Origin: Leptospiraceae bacterium
GTDB lineage: Bacteria; Spirochaetota; Leptospiria; Leptospirales; Leptonemataceae
Length of the DNA stretch: 64,000 nucleotides
Direction: 5' to 3'
Assembly: GCA_026005135.1 (NCBI GenBank)
Contig: BPKM01000001.1
Location: 124,001-188,000 of the forward strand
The notes under the pieces are model-generated. The model searched no databases and was not told the origin of the DNA. It was given only the letters and a program-made list of their open reading frames with translations. How positions within the stretch are numbered: position 1 is the stretch's first letter; each line of letters opens with the position of its first letter. Position numbers and translations under genes: made by a program. Below, in pieces: positions 9,356-18,273 of the stretch.

Positions 9356-10204
9356 TTATCCTTTTTTGTGTTGAGATTTTGATTGATGATTTTGAACTTT
9401 ATAATCTGGTCTTAAATTCGAAGGTCTTTCTATTAGCTGCTTATGAAGTTCATATATTTTTGCATTTTTTAAAAAAGTAGAAAATGACGATGCAACTGCA
9501 ATTGTAAAACCGGGAAAACCATCTAAAAAACCTAATTTAAAAAAATAAATTTCTATAAACTTAATGATAGGTTTATAAATACATTTCCAGAAACTAAATG
9601 TTCTATTTCTATAATAACGATTAAAAGCTACAATAGAAGAAAATTTATTTATAGTATCAATTTGATGAGATAAATCTTTAAAACTATAATGGATAATATC
9701 TCCTTTTAGTTTTCCACCTTTCCCTTTTATTTCAATATAATCATGAGGATTTTCTCCTACCCATATAGCAAAATCTTTTTTAAATAAGCGATATCTTCTT
9801 TGGGGGTACCAACCACTATGATAAATAAAACTACCCATATGATATGTTAATCTAGGAATTTTAAAGCCATTATATTGATTCATTTTTTCTGGATTTTTTT
9901 TCAGTTCTAATATTTCTTCTTTTAATTTAGGAGAAATACGTTCATCTGCATCTAAGGAAATGACCCATTGATTTTGGCAAAATTGTAGAGCTCTATTTTT
10001 TTGTTCTACATGACCATCAAATTCATGTTGAAAAAATTTTACCTTAGGATAGGAAAGAGCAATTTCCTTTGTTTTATCTGTACTAAAAGAATCTAAAATA
10101 ATGATTTCTTCACAAATATCATAAAGTGATTCAATACATTCTTTAATATTGTTTTCTTCATTATATGTTATAATTGCACCACTTATTGGTTCCATTTTAT
10201 TCAT
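9356..10204 (-). CDS. Glycosyltransferase family 2 (LPS-core WaaE/KdtX type)
   Basis: A GT-A fold enzyme of 282 residues. The N-terminus has the GT2 strand and nucleotide loop (GAIITYNEENNIKECIESL), and the DxD metal motif is DADER. The middle (RRYRLFKKD, then GENPHDYIE) and the basic membrane-proximal C-terminus (FWKCIYKPIIKFIEIYFFK) match the lipopolysaccharide-core GT2 group that adds a sugar to Kdo or heptose at the inner face of the inner membrane. It overlaps the echA gene end by 8 bases. Confidence 0.85.
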   Translation of the reverse strand: MNKMEPISGAIITYNEENNIKECIESLYDICEEIIILDSFSTDKTKEIALSYPKVKFFQHEFDGHVEQKNRALQFCQNQWVISLDADERISPKLKEEILELKKNPEKMNQYNGFKIPRLTYHMGSFIYHSGWYPQRRYRLFKKDFAIWVGENPHDYIEIKGKGGKLKGDIIHYSFKDLSHQIDTINKFSSIVAFNRYYRNRTFSFWKCIYKPIIKFIEIYFFKLGFLDGFPGFTIAVASSFSTFLKNAKIYELHKQLIERPSNLRPDYKVQNHQSKSQHKKG

Positions 10205-10979
10205 CTTTATATTCCGGTTTACGTTTTTCTTCTATGGAACGAATTGCTTCTATAAAGTCTTTCTTTGTAAAATTTTCTGCCTGACATACTGCCTCTTTTT
10301 CTAATGCTTCTTCTAAACTTTGTGCTCTATATAAATTATGTTTTAACATTCGAAGTGGTTGTGGAGCATTATTTGCTATTTCTTTTGCTATTTCAATTGT
10401 TCTTTCTAATATTTCTTCTTGAGAAAATAGACCATGACATAACCCCCTCTGATATGCTTCTTCTCCATTAATAATTCTTCCGGTAAATAATAATTCCTGA
10501 GCCTGGTGGATGCCAGCGATTTCTTTTACTAAAAAGCTAGAACCCATACCAGGATGAATACCGATTTTTACAAAGTTAAAGGCATATTTTCCATCAGGTA
10601 TAAAATATCGAAGATCACAGGCAAGAGCTAAGGATAACGATGCTCCAATAGCATGTCCATTTACTGCTGCAATCACAATAAAAGGACAATTTCGAACTTC
10701 TAAAAATAAGCTATAGAAGTATTTCATAAATTTTTGATTTTCTTCTTTTGGTTTGGAAGCAAAACTTTTTAGAAGATTTAAATCTCCACCACTGGAAAAT
10801 ACATTATTTTTACCTGTTATTATTAATACACGGATAGGTTTTGATTTTGAACTTAAATCTTTTAAAGTATTATAGAATTCTTCTCCCATTTGTAAAGTCA
10901 TTGAATTTTTGGTCTCTGGATTATTTAGATATAAAATGGAAATATAGGGATCAATCTGTTCTAATTCAATTAAAGACAT
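10197..10979 (-). CDS. Enoyl-CoA hydratase/isomerase (crotonase) family protein
   Basis: A 260-residue crotonase. Oxyanion-hole strands are seen at RVLIITGKNNVFSSGGDL and AAVNGHAIGASLSLALACD, followed by the IHPGMGSSFLV segment and the C-terminal helical region ending IEEKRKPEYKDE. The family hydrates enoyl-CoA or performs related reactions in fatty acid metabolism. The catalytic Glu pair of true hydratases is not clear, so the exact reaction is open. The start is the second ATG after AAAGGAG. The metS-like gene lies 20 bases upstream. Confidence 0.85.
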   Translation of the reverse strand: MSLIELEQIDPYISILYLNNPETKNSMTLQMGEEFYNTLKDLSSKSKPIRVLIITGKNNVFSSGGDLNLLKSFASKPKEENQKFMKYFYSLFLEVRNCPFIVIAAVNGHAIGASLSLALACDLRYFIPDGKYAFNFVKIGIHPGMGSSFLVKEIAGIHQAQELLFTGRIINGEEAYQRGLCHGLFSQEEILERTIEIAKEIANNAPQPLRMLKHNLYRAQSLEEALEKEAVCQAENFTKKDFIEAIRSIEEKRKPEYKDE

Positions 10980-10998
10980 TTCATTTCTCCTTTGTTTG

Positions 10999-11163
10999 TT
11001 ATGATTTCTTTTCTTCTTCTATAATATCGGGTGTTTCATCTAAGGTTGAATGTAAATGTTCAATATCTTTCTTATGTGTTAAAACTAAATATAAAGACCA
11101 GGAAAATAAAATAGTTACAAATAAAATAGATAAAAACATTATAATCCAACCACCTAAGGTCAT
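10999..11163 (-). CDS. MetS-type small subunit of the NSS symporter
   Basis: This 54-residue protein has an N-terminal MTLGGWIIMF, a single membrane segment of about 25 residues (ending SLYLVLTH) and an acidic tail ending IIEEEKKS. That layout, immediately 3' of an NSS symporter gene, matches the MetS small subunit known from the MetPS methionine/alanine importer. AAGGAG sits 8 bases before the ATG. Function in this organism is inferred from context and from the MetS pattern. Confidence 0.75.
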   Translation of the reverse strand: MTLGGWIIMFLSILFVTILFSWSLYLVLTHKKDIEHLHSTLDETPDIIEEEKKS

Positions 11164-11183
11164 AATTTACTCCTTAATCTAAA

Positions 11184-11525
11184 TTAAATTTTTAATTTTT
11201 TCCAGTTTCTATTCGCCTGAGCTATAAGTAAAATAAAAAATGCACTTAATATAATAATAAAAAAGAAGGTAAAGCGAGCATTGGTATTTGTGCGAAGAAT
11301 ATCAATATAACCTGGTAGCTTTTGATATAACCAGGAAATAAAAACAATTAATAGATATGCAGGTGAAATATATTTAATAATAATTTTATAAAAAGAAGGT
11401 ATTTTGAGAATTGATCCTACACTTGCCTCTTTCATAACATTATCAGCTCCAAATAACCAGCCTCCAATAAGAATCTGAATAGTTGCCAGTACAAAAATAC
11501 CTAAGGTTCCAATCCAAAAATCCAT
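11184..11525 (-). CDS. C-terminal part of the NSS-family symporter (frameshifted)
   Basis: This frame encodes the last membrane helices of the transporter (DFWIGTLGIFVLATIQILI, then AYLLIVFISWLYQKL, then FTFFFIIILSAFFILLIAQ) and a short basic end. Reading upstream in the same frame gives [19 protein letters not shown], which continues the protein 11527-12744 if one base is skipped within 11611-11626. The methionine at 11525 is therefore probably internal. Confidence 0.8.
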   Translation of the reverse strand: MDFWIGTLGIFVLATIQILIGGWLFGADNVMKEASVGSILKIPSFYKIIIKYISPAYLLIVFISWLYQKLPGYIDILRTNTNARFTFFFIIILSAFFILLIAQANRNWKKLKI

Positions 11526-11526
11526 A

Positions 11527-12744
11527 TTATCTAATGCAATTAGATCCTTGGAAAAAAATACTACAAATAAAGAGCCAATTAATGTAATAAATGATAATAT
11601 AGAAATACTTGCTTCTTCTACCTGTTCCTAATCCTTCTTCAAAAAAAGCTATTGCAGGTTGTAGCATGGATATTGAACTTGTAATTGCAGCAATAAATAA
11701 TAAGAAAAACCATAAAAACCCAAAGAAAGCACCTAAGGGCATTTTTTCAAAGACATTTGGTAATGTTATAAAACCTAATTGAAAGACACTATCACTAATA
11801 CCTTCTTTACCGAGGAATACAAAAGCTGCTGGAATAGTAATTAAACCTCCAAGAGCTACTTCAGCAAAAGAATTACCTGCTGCAGATGTGGTTGCAGATA
11901 AAATTACATCATCATCTTTCTTTAAATAACTCGCATATGTAATAATTACTCCGAAGCCAACAGATAAGGAAAAGAAAATTTGACCAGCTGCAGCCAACCA
12001 CATATCAGCATTCATTAGAGATTCTATAAAACTTTTTTCTGGTGTTCCAGGATTCCACATAAATCCTAATCCATTCAGTATATTTCTTTCTGGATAATTT
12101 GGATCTGGTGTTCCAAGGGTTAATACACGAATTAATATAATGAATGCACTAATAAATAATAAAGGAATTCCAATTTTACTAACAAGCTCAATACCTTTTA
12201 CAAGACCACGATATATAATAAACATATTCAATAAATAGCAGAATAATATGAATAATAATATAGGTGAATGTTCTGTATCAAATAAAATACCATCTTGAGC
12301 CATACCTGTAAAATTCTGGAAAAAATCAATATAAGCATTACCACCTTTATATAAAGGGAATGTTCCAGACAAATATAAATAAGCATAATATAAACACCAT
12401 GCTTCTATGAGAATGTAATACATAAAAATCCCTACTGGCACTAAAAGTCCTAAAAATCCTAAGTAGGGGGATATTCGATTTCTCCAGAGAATTCTAAAAA
12501 TACCGGGGCAGGAATGGAATCCTTTTTGACCTCCAACTCTTCCTAAGGTCCATTCTAACCATGCTATAGGAATACCAAGAAAAATTAAAGCAAAAAAGTA
12601 GGGAATCATAAAGCTTCCACCTTCATATTTTGCTGTAAGACCAGGGAAACGTAAAAAATTTCCTAATCCAATAGCACTTCCCATAACTGCTAAGACAACA
12701 CCTATTAATGAGCCCCATTTTTCTGTTTTCTTAGATGATGGCAT
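11527..12744 (-). CDS. Sodium:neurotransmitter symporter (NSS/SNF) family transporter, main part
   Basis: An inner-membrane, sodium-coupled importer of the LeuT/NSS family. TM1 carries the unwound sodium/substrate site [15 protein letters not shown], and [13 protein letters not shown] is the equivalent TM6 region. About ten helices are in this frame. The true sequence up to FEEGLGTG is followed by an out-of-frame tail ([10 protein letters not shown] onward) and the remainder is at 11184-11525. With the MetS-like gene downstream, methionine or small neutral amino acids are the likely substrates (inference). Confidence 0.9.
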   Translation of the reverse strand: MPSSKKTEKWGSLIGVVLAVMGSAIGLGNFLRFPGLTAKYEGGSFMIPYFFALIFLGIPIAWLEWTLGRVGGQKGFHSCPGIFRILWRNRISPYLGFLGLLVPVGIFMYYILIEAWCLYYAYLYLSGTFPLYKGGNAYIDFFQNFTGMAQDGILFDTEHSPILLFILFCYLLNMFIIYRGLVKGIELVSKIGIPLLFISAFIILIRVLTLGTPDPNYPERNILNGLGFMWNPGTPEKSFIESLMNADMWLAAAGQIFFSLSVGFGVIITYASYLKKDDDVILSATTSAAGNSFAEVALGGLITIPAAFVFLGKEGISDSVFQLGFITLPNVFEKMPLGAFFGFLWFFLLFIAAITSSISMLQPAIAFFEEGLGTGRRSKYFYIIIYYINWLFICSIFFQGSNCIR

Positions 12745-13339
12745 AAATTCCCTCCATTTAATGATTTTATTTTTTTGATTTTGAAGTGGATTCTTACGTC
12801 AATTTTTTTATTATTTATAGTAAAATCTATTATTTGTAAACGTTCTAATAAATGATATTTTTATTTTATTATTATAAAAATTTTGTTTTTATATGATTTT
12901 AACTCGAATATAATATTCTAAAAGACAGAAATCCTAATAATGAAGAATTAAAAGAATTAACTAAAACCTTTTTATTGTTTTTTATAATGGTTTCCTAATC
13001 TAATAGGGGAGCTCCAAATAATAAAATTTTCTTACTCATCGATTTATCTTTAACGTTATATTTTATTAAAATAAGTGGTTCTTTATAATTTAAGGAATAT
13101 TTCTTCTTATTCAGTAAGACTGAGAATTCAGTAAATTATACTTTCTGATTTCGCATTAAATAAATACTATATTATCTGTTAATATGCGAATATGATGCGA
13201 ATTTAAAAAAAATCATTAAAAATTTTCATAAATAGTTAAAAAAAATTGACATAAAAAAACGAAAAATTTAAAATATAAAAAAATAAAATTAATTTTTAAT
13301 ATATATAGTGTCGAAAATAAGATATATAAAGGAGCTAAT
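12745..13339. other. 595-base intergenic region
   Basis: This divergent spacer holds promoters for both flanking genes. A plus-strand frame around 12910-13000 reads NILKDRNPNNEELKELTK then a stop, which may be a short gene remnant but is too brief to call. Two copies of atgcgaat lie near 13178-13202 (inside aatatgcgaatatgatgcgaat). A good sigma70-like promoter lies at 13246-13274. I see no RNA gene or other structure. Confidence 0.4.
13246..13274 (+). promoter_or_regulatory. Sigma70-type promoter for the HTH/lysine-tail protein
   Basis: TTGACA at 13246-13251 is followed after 17 bases by TAAAAT at 13269-13274. This predicts a start of transcription near 13281 and a leader of about 60 bases carrying AAAGGAG before the ATG at 13340. 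Confidence 0.6.
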
Positions 13340-13600
13340 ATGCGAAAGTGGAGCGAGCTTAGCGAAAAAGAGCAGGAGCAGATAAAAAAAAGATATTTAG
13401 CGGGGGAGAGTCCTTCTGAAATTGCAAAAGATTATAATTTAAAACCAAAACAAATATCAGATCAAGCTTATAGGAAAAAATGGAACGTGAATATGGGAAC
13501 AAAAAAGACAACTAAAAAAACAACAAAAAAAGCAGCTAAGAAAACAACAAAAAAAGCAGATAAAAAGACAGCAAAAAAATCAAAAAAAACAAAAAAATAA
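13340..13600 (+). CDS. Small HTH protein with histone H1-like lysine-rich tail
   Basis: Residues 1-50 form a tryptophan-started helix-turn-helix (WSELSEKEQEQIKKRYLAG, then SPSEIAKDYNLKPKQIS), similar in style to GcrA-like or resolvase-type HTH segments. Residues 54-86 are almost only Lys, Thr and Ala, repeating KKTTKK and KKA units, like bacterial histone H1-like tails. The protein should bind DNA, with the tail adding non-specific affinity, as a nucleoid-associated or chromatin-like regulator. It has a strong promoter and a good ribosome-binding site, so it may be abundant. An inverted repeat follows the gene. Confidence 0.75.
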   Translation: MRKWSELSEKEQEQIKKRYLAGESPSEIAKDYNLKPKQISDQAYRKKWNVNMGTKKTTKKTTKKAAKKTTKKADKKTAKKSKKTKK

Positions 13601-13613
13601 ATAAATTTAATAA

Positions 13614-13644
13614 ATCGGAAGTTTAATTTCATTGTTATTCCGAT
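13614..13644 (+). terminator. Inverted repeat after the HTH/lysine-tail gene
   Basis: ATCGGAA at 13614-13620 pairs with TTCCGAT at 13638-13644 across a 17-base AT-rich loop. No clear T-run follows, so this is a weak terminator or an mRNA-stabilising hairpin. Confidence 0.35.
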
Positions 13645-13699
13645 AAGATTAATTCTATTTCTGCTTGCTTTTTTGTTGGACTTCTAAAAATTAGAGATA

Positions 13700-14122
13700 A
13701 TGAGAAACATAGCAATATTATTTTTTATTGGGATAATTTTATTTTCTTGTAAATCTACAGAAAATCAGAAGCAAACTAAAAAAGAAGTTTCTAATACATC
13801 TATTCAGCAACAAGATGAGCAAGCTTATTTAGGAATTTTATATGTAGAAACACCTACAGGCGTTCAGGTCGCGGAAGTATTTCCAGATAGTCCAGCCCAA
13901 AAATCTGGTTTGGAACCAGGTGATAGAATTATCTCTGCTAATGGTTATCCCGTCTTAGGACCATATACTTTAAAAGAAAATATATTTTCATTAAAACCAG
14001 GTACTGAAGTTGTTTTAGAGGTTGAAAAAATAAATGGAAAACGGGTTTTAATTAAAGCAATTTTAGAACCAATGCCAGAAAAATATAAAAAAATTTACAA
14101 GAATACAAAAGAAAAGCGATAA
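13700..14122 (+). CDS. PDZ-domain lipoprotein
   Basis: A 140-residue protein with a lipoprotein signal peptide (IAILFFIGIILFSCKS; lipobox Cys about residue 17), a polar linker, and a single PDZ domain from about residue 45. PDZ features are the carboxylate loop YLGILYV, SPAQKSGLEPGDRIISANG, and a closing strand. Unlike HtrA it has no protease domain, so it is probably a periplasmic adaptor that binds C-termini of envelope proteins. nadC starts 10 bases downstream. Confidence 0.8.
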   Translation: MRNIAILFFIGIILFSCKSTENQKQTKKEVSNTSIQQQDEQAYLGILYVETPTGVQVAEVFPDSPAQKSGLEPGDRIISANGYPVLGPYTLKENIFSLKPGTEVVLEVEKINGKRVLIKAILEPMPEKYKKIYKNTKEKR

Positions 14123-14131
14123 CTCACTAAA

Positions 14132-15040
14132 ATGACAAAACATTATACAAATCCTATTACCAAAATTGAAAGAAAAGATGTAGAAACATTAATACAATTA
14201 GCCATACAGGAAGATGCTCCAGATGGTGATGTAACATCAGAAACGATATTTTCTAAAGACGAAAAAGCCAAAGCAATATTAGTTGCAAAAACAGATGGAA
14301 TTTTTTGTGGAAAACAGATTTCGGAAATATTAATAGAAATTTTTAATGAGTATGCAGGATATTCTTTAAAAATAATTCAATCTATAAATGATGGAACATT
14401 ATTCAATACTAAAGATATATTAATGGAATTAGAAGGTGAACTTCCTGGTTTATTAAGAATTGAACGCATTTTATTGAATTTTGTTCAATATTTAAGTGGC
14501 ATCAGTACATTGACATACCAAACAGTTTTAAAAGCTAAAAAAGAAGCAAATTCAGAAATTTATATTTTAGATACAAGAAAAACAATACCAGGTTATAGAA
14601 AATTGGCAAAGTACGCTGTTTTTTGTGGTGGTGGTTCTAATCATAGGATTCATCTATCAGAAATGGCAATGATTAAAGATAATCATATTGCTGCTGCAAG
14701 AAGTATAACTCAAGCGGTAAATAAGATAAGGGGAAAGTATCCCAATATTCCTATAGAGATAGAGATTGATCATTTTTCCCAATTGGAAGAAGCATTATTA
14801 AATAAACCACAGGTAATTCTTTTAGATAATATGAATGTAAATGAAATAAAACAAGCTATAGAAATCATATATCAAATTTGTCAAAAAAATTCCTTACCTG
14901 TACCTTTTATTGAAATTTCTGGTGGTTGGAAACCAGATGATTTACATTTATTAAAAGATATAAAAAATATAGGTATTAGTATGGGATTTTTAACCCATAG
15001 TGCCAGATTCATAGATATTAGTATGGAAATAAAAAATTAA
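14132..15040 (+). CDS. nadC: Nicotinate-nucleotide diphosphorylase (quinolinate phosphoribosyltransferase)
   Basis: NadC converts quinolinate and PRPP to nicotinate mononucleotide, CO2 and pyrophosphate in de novo NAD synthesis. The 302-residue protein has the family motifs EDAPDGDVTSE near the N-terminus, LDTRKTIPGYRKLAKYAV, HRIHLSEMAMIKDNHI and IEIEIDHFSQLEEAL. Length is normal. There is no obvious ribosome-binding site; it lies 10 bases after the PDZ lipoprotein gene and 5 bases before the TPR gene, so a three-gene operon is likely. Confidence 0.93.
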   Translation: MTKHYTNPITKIERKDVETLIQLAIQEDAPDGDVTSETIFSKDEKAKAILVAKTDGIFCGKQISEILIEIFNEYAGYSLKIIQSINDGTLFNTKDILMELEGELPGLLRIERILLNFVQYLSGISTLTYQTVLKAKKEANSEIYILDTRKTIPGYRKLAKYAVFCGGGSNHRIHLSEMAMIKDNHIAAARSITQAVNKIRGKYPNIPIEIEIDHFSQLEEALLNKPQVILLDNMNVNEIKQAIEIIYQICQKNSLPVPFIEISGGWKPDDLHLLKDIKNIGISMGFLTHSARFIDISMEIKN

Positions 15041-15044
15041 ATAT

Positions 15045-15893
15045 ATGGATAAACAGATTCAAGAATTATATATTTTAGCAAAAAAATCAGAAGAAAATCA
15101 AAAATGGCAAGAAGCATTAAATTACTATACTTCTATTTTTGTCTATAAAGATAAAAAAGATTATTCTGTATTACCAAAAATTGGATTTTTATATGCAAAA
15201 TTAGGCAATTATAAGGAATCTTATAAAGCATTGCGTAAATATTTAGAATTTGATAAAAAAAACTGGAGTATTTATTATCAAATTGCAATAGTATGTATTC
15301 ATTTGAATCATTTAGAATTGGCAAAAAAATATCTTAATCAAGCAATTACTTTAAATAAACAAAATATAAAATTATTAACTTTATTAGGATATGTTTATGA
15401 ATTATCAAATGACTATAAAAATTCATTAAAAATATTTAAAGCTGTTATTAAACAGGATCCACATAATAAAATTGCCATTAAAGGTATAATTTTTTCGTTA
15501 ATGCAATTAAATAAATATCAAGAAGCAATACAGTTTTGTGAAAAATATTTAAAAATTTTCCCTGACGATCTAACTTTAAAGAATTTTCATGCTGCTATAC
15601 TTTATGAATTAGGTAAAACAGATCAATTTTTAGAAGAAATAAAAGAAATTTCAGATAAAGATCAACGTTATAAATCTTTTGATGAATATTTAAATAAAAT
15701 TAAAACAGATCGTAATCAAGAATACGAAGATTTTTTAAATGATTTACAAACAAAAATGATTCAAAAGACAAAAGAATTAGAAATTAAAGAAGATAAAAAA
15801 ACTTATTTAGATTTAAGTCTTTTATCCTTATTCTCTGGTAATAAAAACGAAGCTTTTGAATATTTAAAAAAAGCACTCGAATCTGAAAAATAA
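15045..15893 (+). CDS. Tetratricopeptide-repeat protein
   Basis: A 282-residue soluble protein made of TPR units: repeats such as WQEALNYYTSIFVYKDK, NYKESYKALRKYLEFDKKN, ELAKKYLNQAITLNKQN, DYKNSLKIFKAVIKQDPHN and KYQEAIQFCEKYLKIFPDD cover residues about 15-185. A final repeat (NKNEAFEYLKKALESE) ends the chain. No signal peptide is seen. TPRs bind partner proteins; no partner can be named from context. Good coding evidence, role unknown. Confidence 0.8.
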   Translation: MDKQIQELYILAKKSEENQKWQEALNYYTSIFVYKDKKDYSVLPKIGFLYAKLGNYKESYKALRKYLEFDKKNWSIYYQIAIVCIHLNHLELAKKYLNQAITLNKQNIKLLTLLGYVYELSNDYKNSLKIFKAVIKQDPHNKIAIKGIIFSLMQLNKYQEAIQFCEKYLKIFPDDLTLKNFHAAILYELGKTDQFLEEIKEISDKDQRYKSFDEYLNKIKTDRNQEYEDFLNDLQTKMIQKTKELEIKEDKKTYLDLSLLSLFSGNKNEAFEYLKKALESEK

Positions 15894-15905
15894 TTGATTA
15901 TTATA

Positions 15906-16547
15906 CTAAGAAATAGCTTGTTTAATAGACTTCAAAATTTCCGATGGATTATTAAATTGTTCAGGTAATTTATCTTTAATTTCCAGAATGGATTTAGAAT
16001 TAAATTCAATCTCTTTAATTTTTTCTATTAAAGTATCTTTAGATATAGGAAAATCTAAACCTTTAATTCTTTTTAAAACTAAAATACTCCATCCTATATC
16101 TTTCTGAAATACTTCAATATTGGAAGCTTCTTTTAAGAAATGCATAAATAATTGTAGATTATCTCTATTATATTTAATTTCTTCAAAAGCCAATTTTGCT
16201 AATCCTCCTGCGGTATGTTCTCTTTTGTTTTCTTCTCTCTCTATTTCTGTTAGATTTTCTATTTCATTATTTAATCGTTCTTTTATAACTTCTGGATCAG
16301 CTTTTAACATATTTCTAATAGAATATTTTGTTAATCCTAAAAATTCTGCAATTTCTTCTTGTGTTTTATTTTGATCTTCTAAACAAACTGCATACGATGC
16401 TGCCATTAAACTTGGAAGCCATGTTAAATTTCTATATTCAATCAATTTTCTGGGACCACCAAGAATTTCTAATGCTTTTAAAAATACTCTTAATGCTAAT
16501 TCATCTATATCTGTTACTTGAATTTCACTTTGATCAATAATTTTCAT
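15906..16547 (-). CDS. HTH regulator-like protein linked to the KaiC-type ATPase
   Basis: The 213-residue protein contains a central helix-turn-helix (KTQEEIAEFLGLTKYSIRNML, residues about 78-98) between mainly helical parts. The N-terminal LGGPRKLIEYRNLTWLPSLMAAS and the C-terminal helices resemble small regulators that sit beside KaiC-domain ATPases in archaea and Aquificae; I recall this pairing but cannot search for it. It lies about 95 bases downstream of the KaiC gene on the same strand, so they are probably one transcriptional unit. Likely a transcription factor or DNA-binding partner of that ATPase. Confidence 0.6.
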   Translation of the reverse strand: MKIIDQSEIQVTDIDELALRVFLKALEILGGPRKLIEYRNLTWLPSLMAASYAVCLEDQNKTQEEIAEFLGLTKYSIRNMLKADPEVIKERLNNEIENLTEIEREENKREHTAGGLAKLAFEEIKYNRDNLQLFMHFLKEASNIEVFQKDIGWSILVLKRIKGLDFPISKDTLIEKIKEIEFNSKSILEIKDKLPEQFNNPSEILKSIKQAIS

Positions 16548-16641
16548 AAGATAACTCCTATAAAATAAAATTTTCTATAATATTTGATCAATAAATGTAC
16601 CATTTTTGTTCTTTTAAATTTTAGATATAATGCAATATTTT

Positions 16642-17526
16642 TTATTTTTTTTGTAATTTTGTGCTATTTTTTTGTAATTCTTTTAATGTGGGACCAATTT
16701 CTACAAGTCCAGTATCTGTAATAAATAAAAGATGAGTTTGAACATCATGACCACATATTCTGCATCCATCGATTCGAAATAAACGAATTTCTTCACCTAT
16801 AGGAAGATGATAAATTCTTTCATCATAGGTTGATTGTATTGTTTTTTTCCCTAATACGATATTGCAATCAACAATATGGGGAACGGCATAACCACCAGCA
16901 CCTTCCGCGGAAAATTCTTCATGCCCACTACGTTTTTGGGATACAAAAATTCCTGTAATATACCATTTTTTTAAAAAATTATAAATTTTTCTGACGATTG
17001 TTCTTGCCATCATTTCTTTTGATTCATACAATCCAGTAATAGAATCAATTACAATATACTTTACTTTATATTCTTTAAAAATATAAGCGAGTGTTTGTAA
17101 AAAGCTATTGATATCTTCTCTTAAAATATCATAAGAAGCTGCATCCAGTAGTATTATATGATTTTCTATTTTTTCCCATTCTATATTCATTGCATTTGCT
17201 CTTAATTTTAATGCAGATACGACAAAAGGAGCAGTTGTTTCTACTGTAACAAATAAAATAGGATGATTAAGACTGGCTTGTTGTATAACAAATTGTTCTG
17301 CCATTAGACTTTTTCCTGTATCAGATACCCCAGTAATATTAATAATTGCATAACGAGGATAACCCTTTAATATTTGTTTTTCTGGTTTTCCATTTTTTAT
17401 GGTACTGATAAAAAATAATTCATCTAAACCTTTAACACCAGAAGGTATACCTTCAATTTTAGGTGCTTTTTTTTCTAATTCCTTAGCTGAATAAATTGCT
17501 TCTTTCAAAATTGTATTTTCTTCCAT
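16642..17526 (-). CDS. KaiC-domain RecA-family ATPase with C-terminal zinc-finger-like motif
   Basis: A single KaiC/RadA-like RecA domain. The entry motif is GIPSGVKGLDELFF, the Walker A is GVSDTGKS, and the Walker B is YIVIDSIT, followed by sensor segments FVSQKRSG and GAGGYAVPHIVD. The C-terminus carries CRICGHDVQTH, a probable zinc site. The ATG at 17526 (MEENTILKE) is a better start than 17562. Unlike cyanobacterial KaiC it has one domain and no KaiA/KaiB neighbours, so a clock role is unlikely. It is more similar in form to archaeal and Aquificae KaiC-domain signalling ATPases. Confidence 0.8.
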   Translation of the reverse strand: MEENTILKEAIYSAKELEKKAPKIEGIPSGVKGLDELFFISTIKNGKPEKQILKGYPRYAIINITGVSDTGKSLMAEQFVIQQASLNHPILFVTVETTAPFVVSALKLRANAMNIEWEKIENHIILLDAASYDILREDINSFLQTLAYIFKEYKVKYIVIDSITGLYESKEMMARTIVRKIYNFLKKWYITGIFVSQKRSGHEEFSAEGAGGYAVPHIVDCNIVLGKKTIQSTYDERIYHLPIGEEIRLFRIDGCRICGHDVQTHLLFITDTGLVEIGPTLKELQKNSTKLQKK

Positions 17527-17604
17527 ATTAGATATAAAAAAAATTATTTCTATTTTTATCAATAAATTATTGTAATTTTTAATTACTATTTTAAAATATT
17601 AAGT

Positions 17605-18264
17605 ATGGAAATTTATTACGAAATTCTACTACAATTTAGTTTATCCTTATTATTAGGGGGAATTATTGGTATTGATAGAGAATTAAAGAGAAAACCAGGT
17701 GGATTAAGAACTCATATTTTAATTTGTCTTGGTTCAACATTTTTAATGATTATATCTAAGCATGCTTCGGGAAATTTGGGGGATCCATCTCGTATTGCAG
17801 CTCAGGTAATTTCTGGTGTTGGTTTTATTGGTGGTGGCGTTATAATGAGATATGGATTTAATATTAAAGGAATAACGACAGCTGCAACAATATGGGTTGT
17901 AACTGCAATTGGATTAGGTGTTGGATTATCATTATATTATGAATCTATTTTATTAACATTATTTGCCTGGTTAGTTTTATTTTACATTAATAAATTAGAG
18001 CATAAATTTTTTTCTGGTGATGAATATAAATTATTATTAATTGATTTAAAGGATATAAATATTGATGATGAAGAAATTCGTCACATATTGAATCAATTTA
18101 ATTTACCGAATAAAACATTAGAAATAGAAAAAATTCTTACCAAGAATAAAACACGATATAAGTTTTTAATTCATATACCTCGAAATTTAGATTTAGATAT
18201 TGTTATTAAAGAATTAAGTAAAATTAAAAGAATCCAGAAAATAGCAGTGGAAGACCGGGATTAA
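17605..18264 (+). CDS. MgtC/SapB family membrane protein
   Basis: A 219-residue inner-membrane protein with four to five helices in residues 1-130 and a C-terminal ACT-like soluble domain. The family signature is visible: GGIIGIDRELKRKPGGLRTH, then ICLGSTFLMIIS, and GVGFIGGGVIM. MgtC proteins affect magnesium homeostasis, F-ATPase activity and survival in low magnesium. The ATG lies 11 bases after TAAAAT-like hexamers (TTTTAAAATATTAAGTATG), suggesting a leaderless or very short-leader transcript. Confidence 0.88.
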   Translation: MEIYYEILLQFSLSLLLGGIIGIDRELKRKPGGLRTHILICLGSTFLMIISKHASGNLGDPSRIAAQVISGVGFIGGGVIMRYGFNIKGITTAATIWVVTAIGLGVGLSLYYESILLTLFAWLVLFYINKLEHKFFSGDEYKLLLIDLKDINIDDEEIRHILNQFNLPNKTLEIEKILTKNKTRYKFLIHIPRNLDLDIVIKELSKIKRIQKIAVEDRD

Positions 18265-18273
18265 TATCCCGGT
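18254..18273. terminator. Shared hairpin over the convergent stop codons of mgtC and pgi
   Basis: ACCGGGAT (18254-18261) and ATCCCGGT (18266-18273) form an 8-bp stem with a TAAT loop. Both convergent stop codons (mgtC TAA and pgi TAA) lie inside the 20-base structure, so a single compact hairpin serves both transcripts. No long U-tract follows on either strand. Confidence 0.55.

Noticed and set aside
10841..11182. Plus-strand 113-codon frame
   Set aside because: It is antisense to the crotonase start and to the MetS-like gene, which both have ribosome-binding sites and recognisable proteins.
16642..17526. A circadian KaiC
   Set aside because: It has only one RecA domain, a different C-terminus with a zinc-like motif and no kaiA or kaiB nearby.
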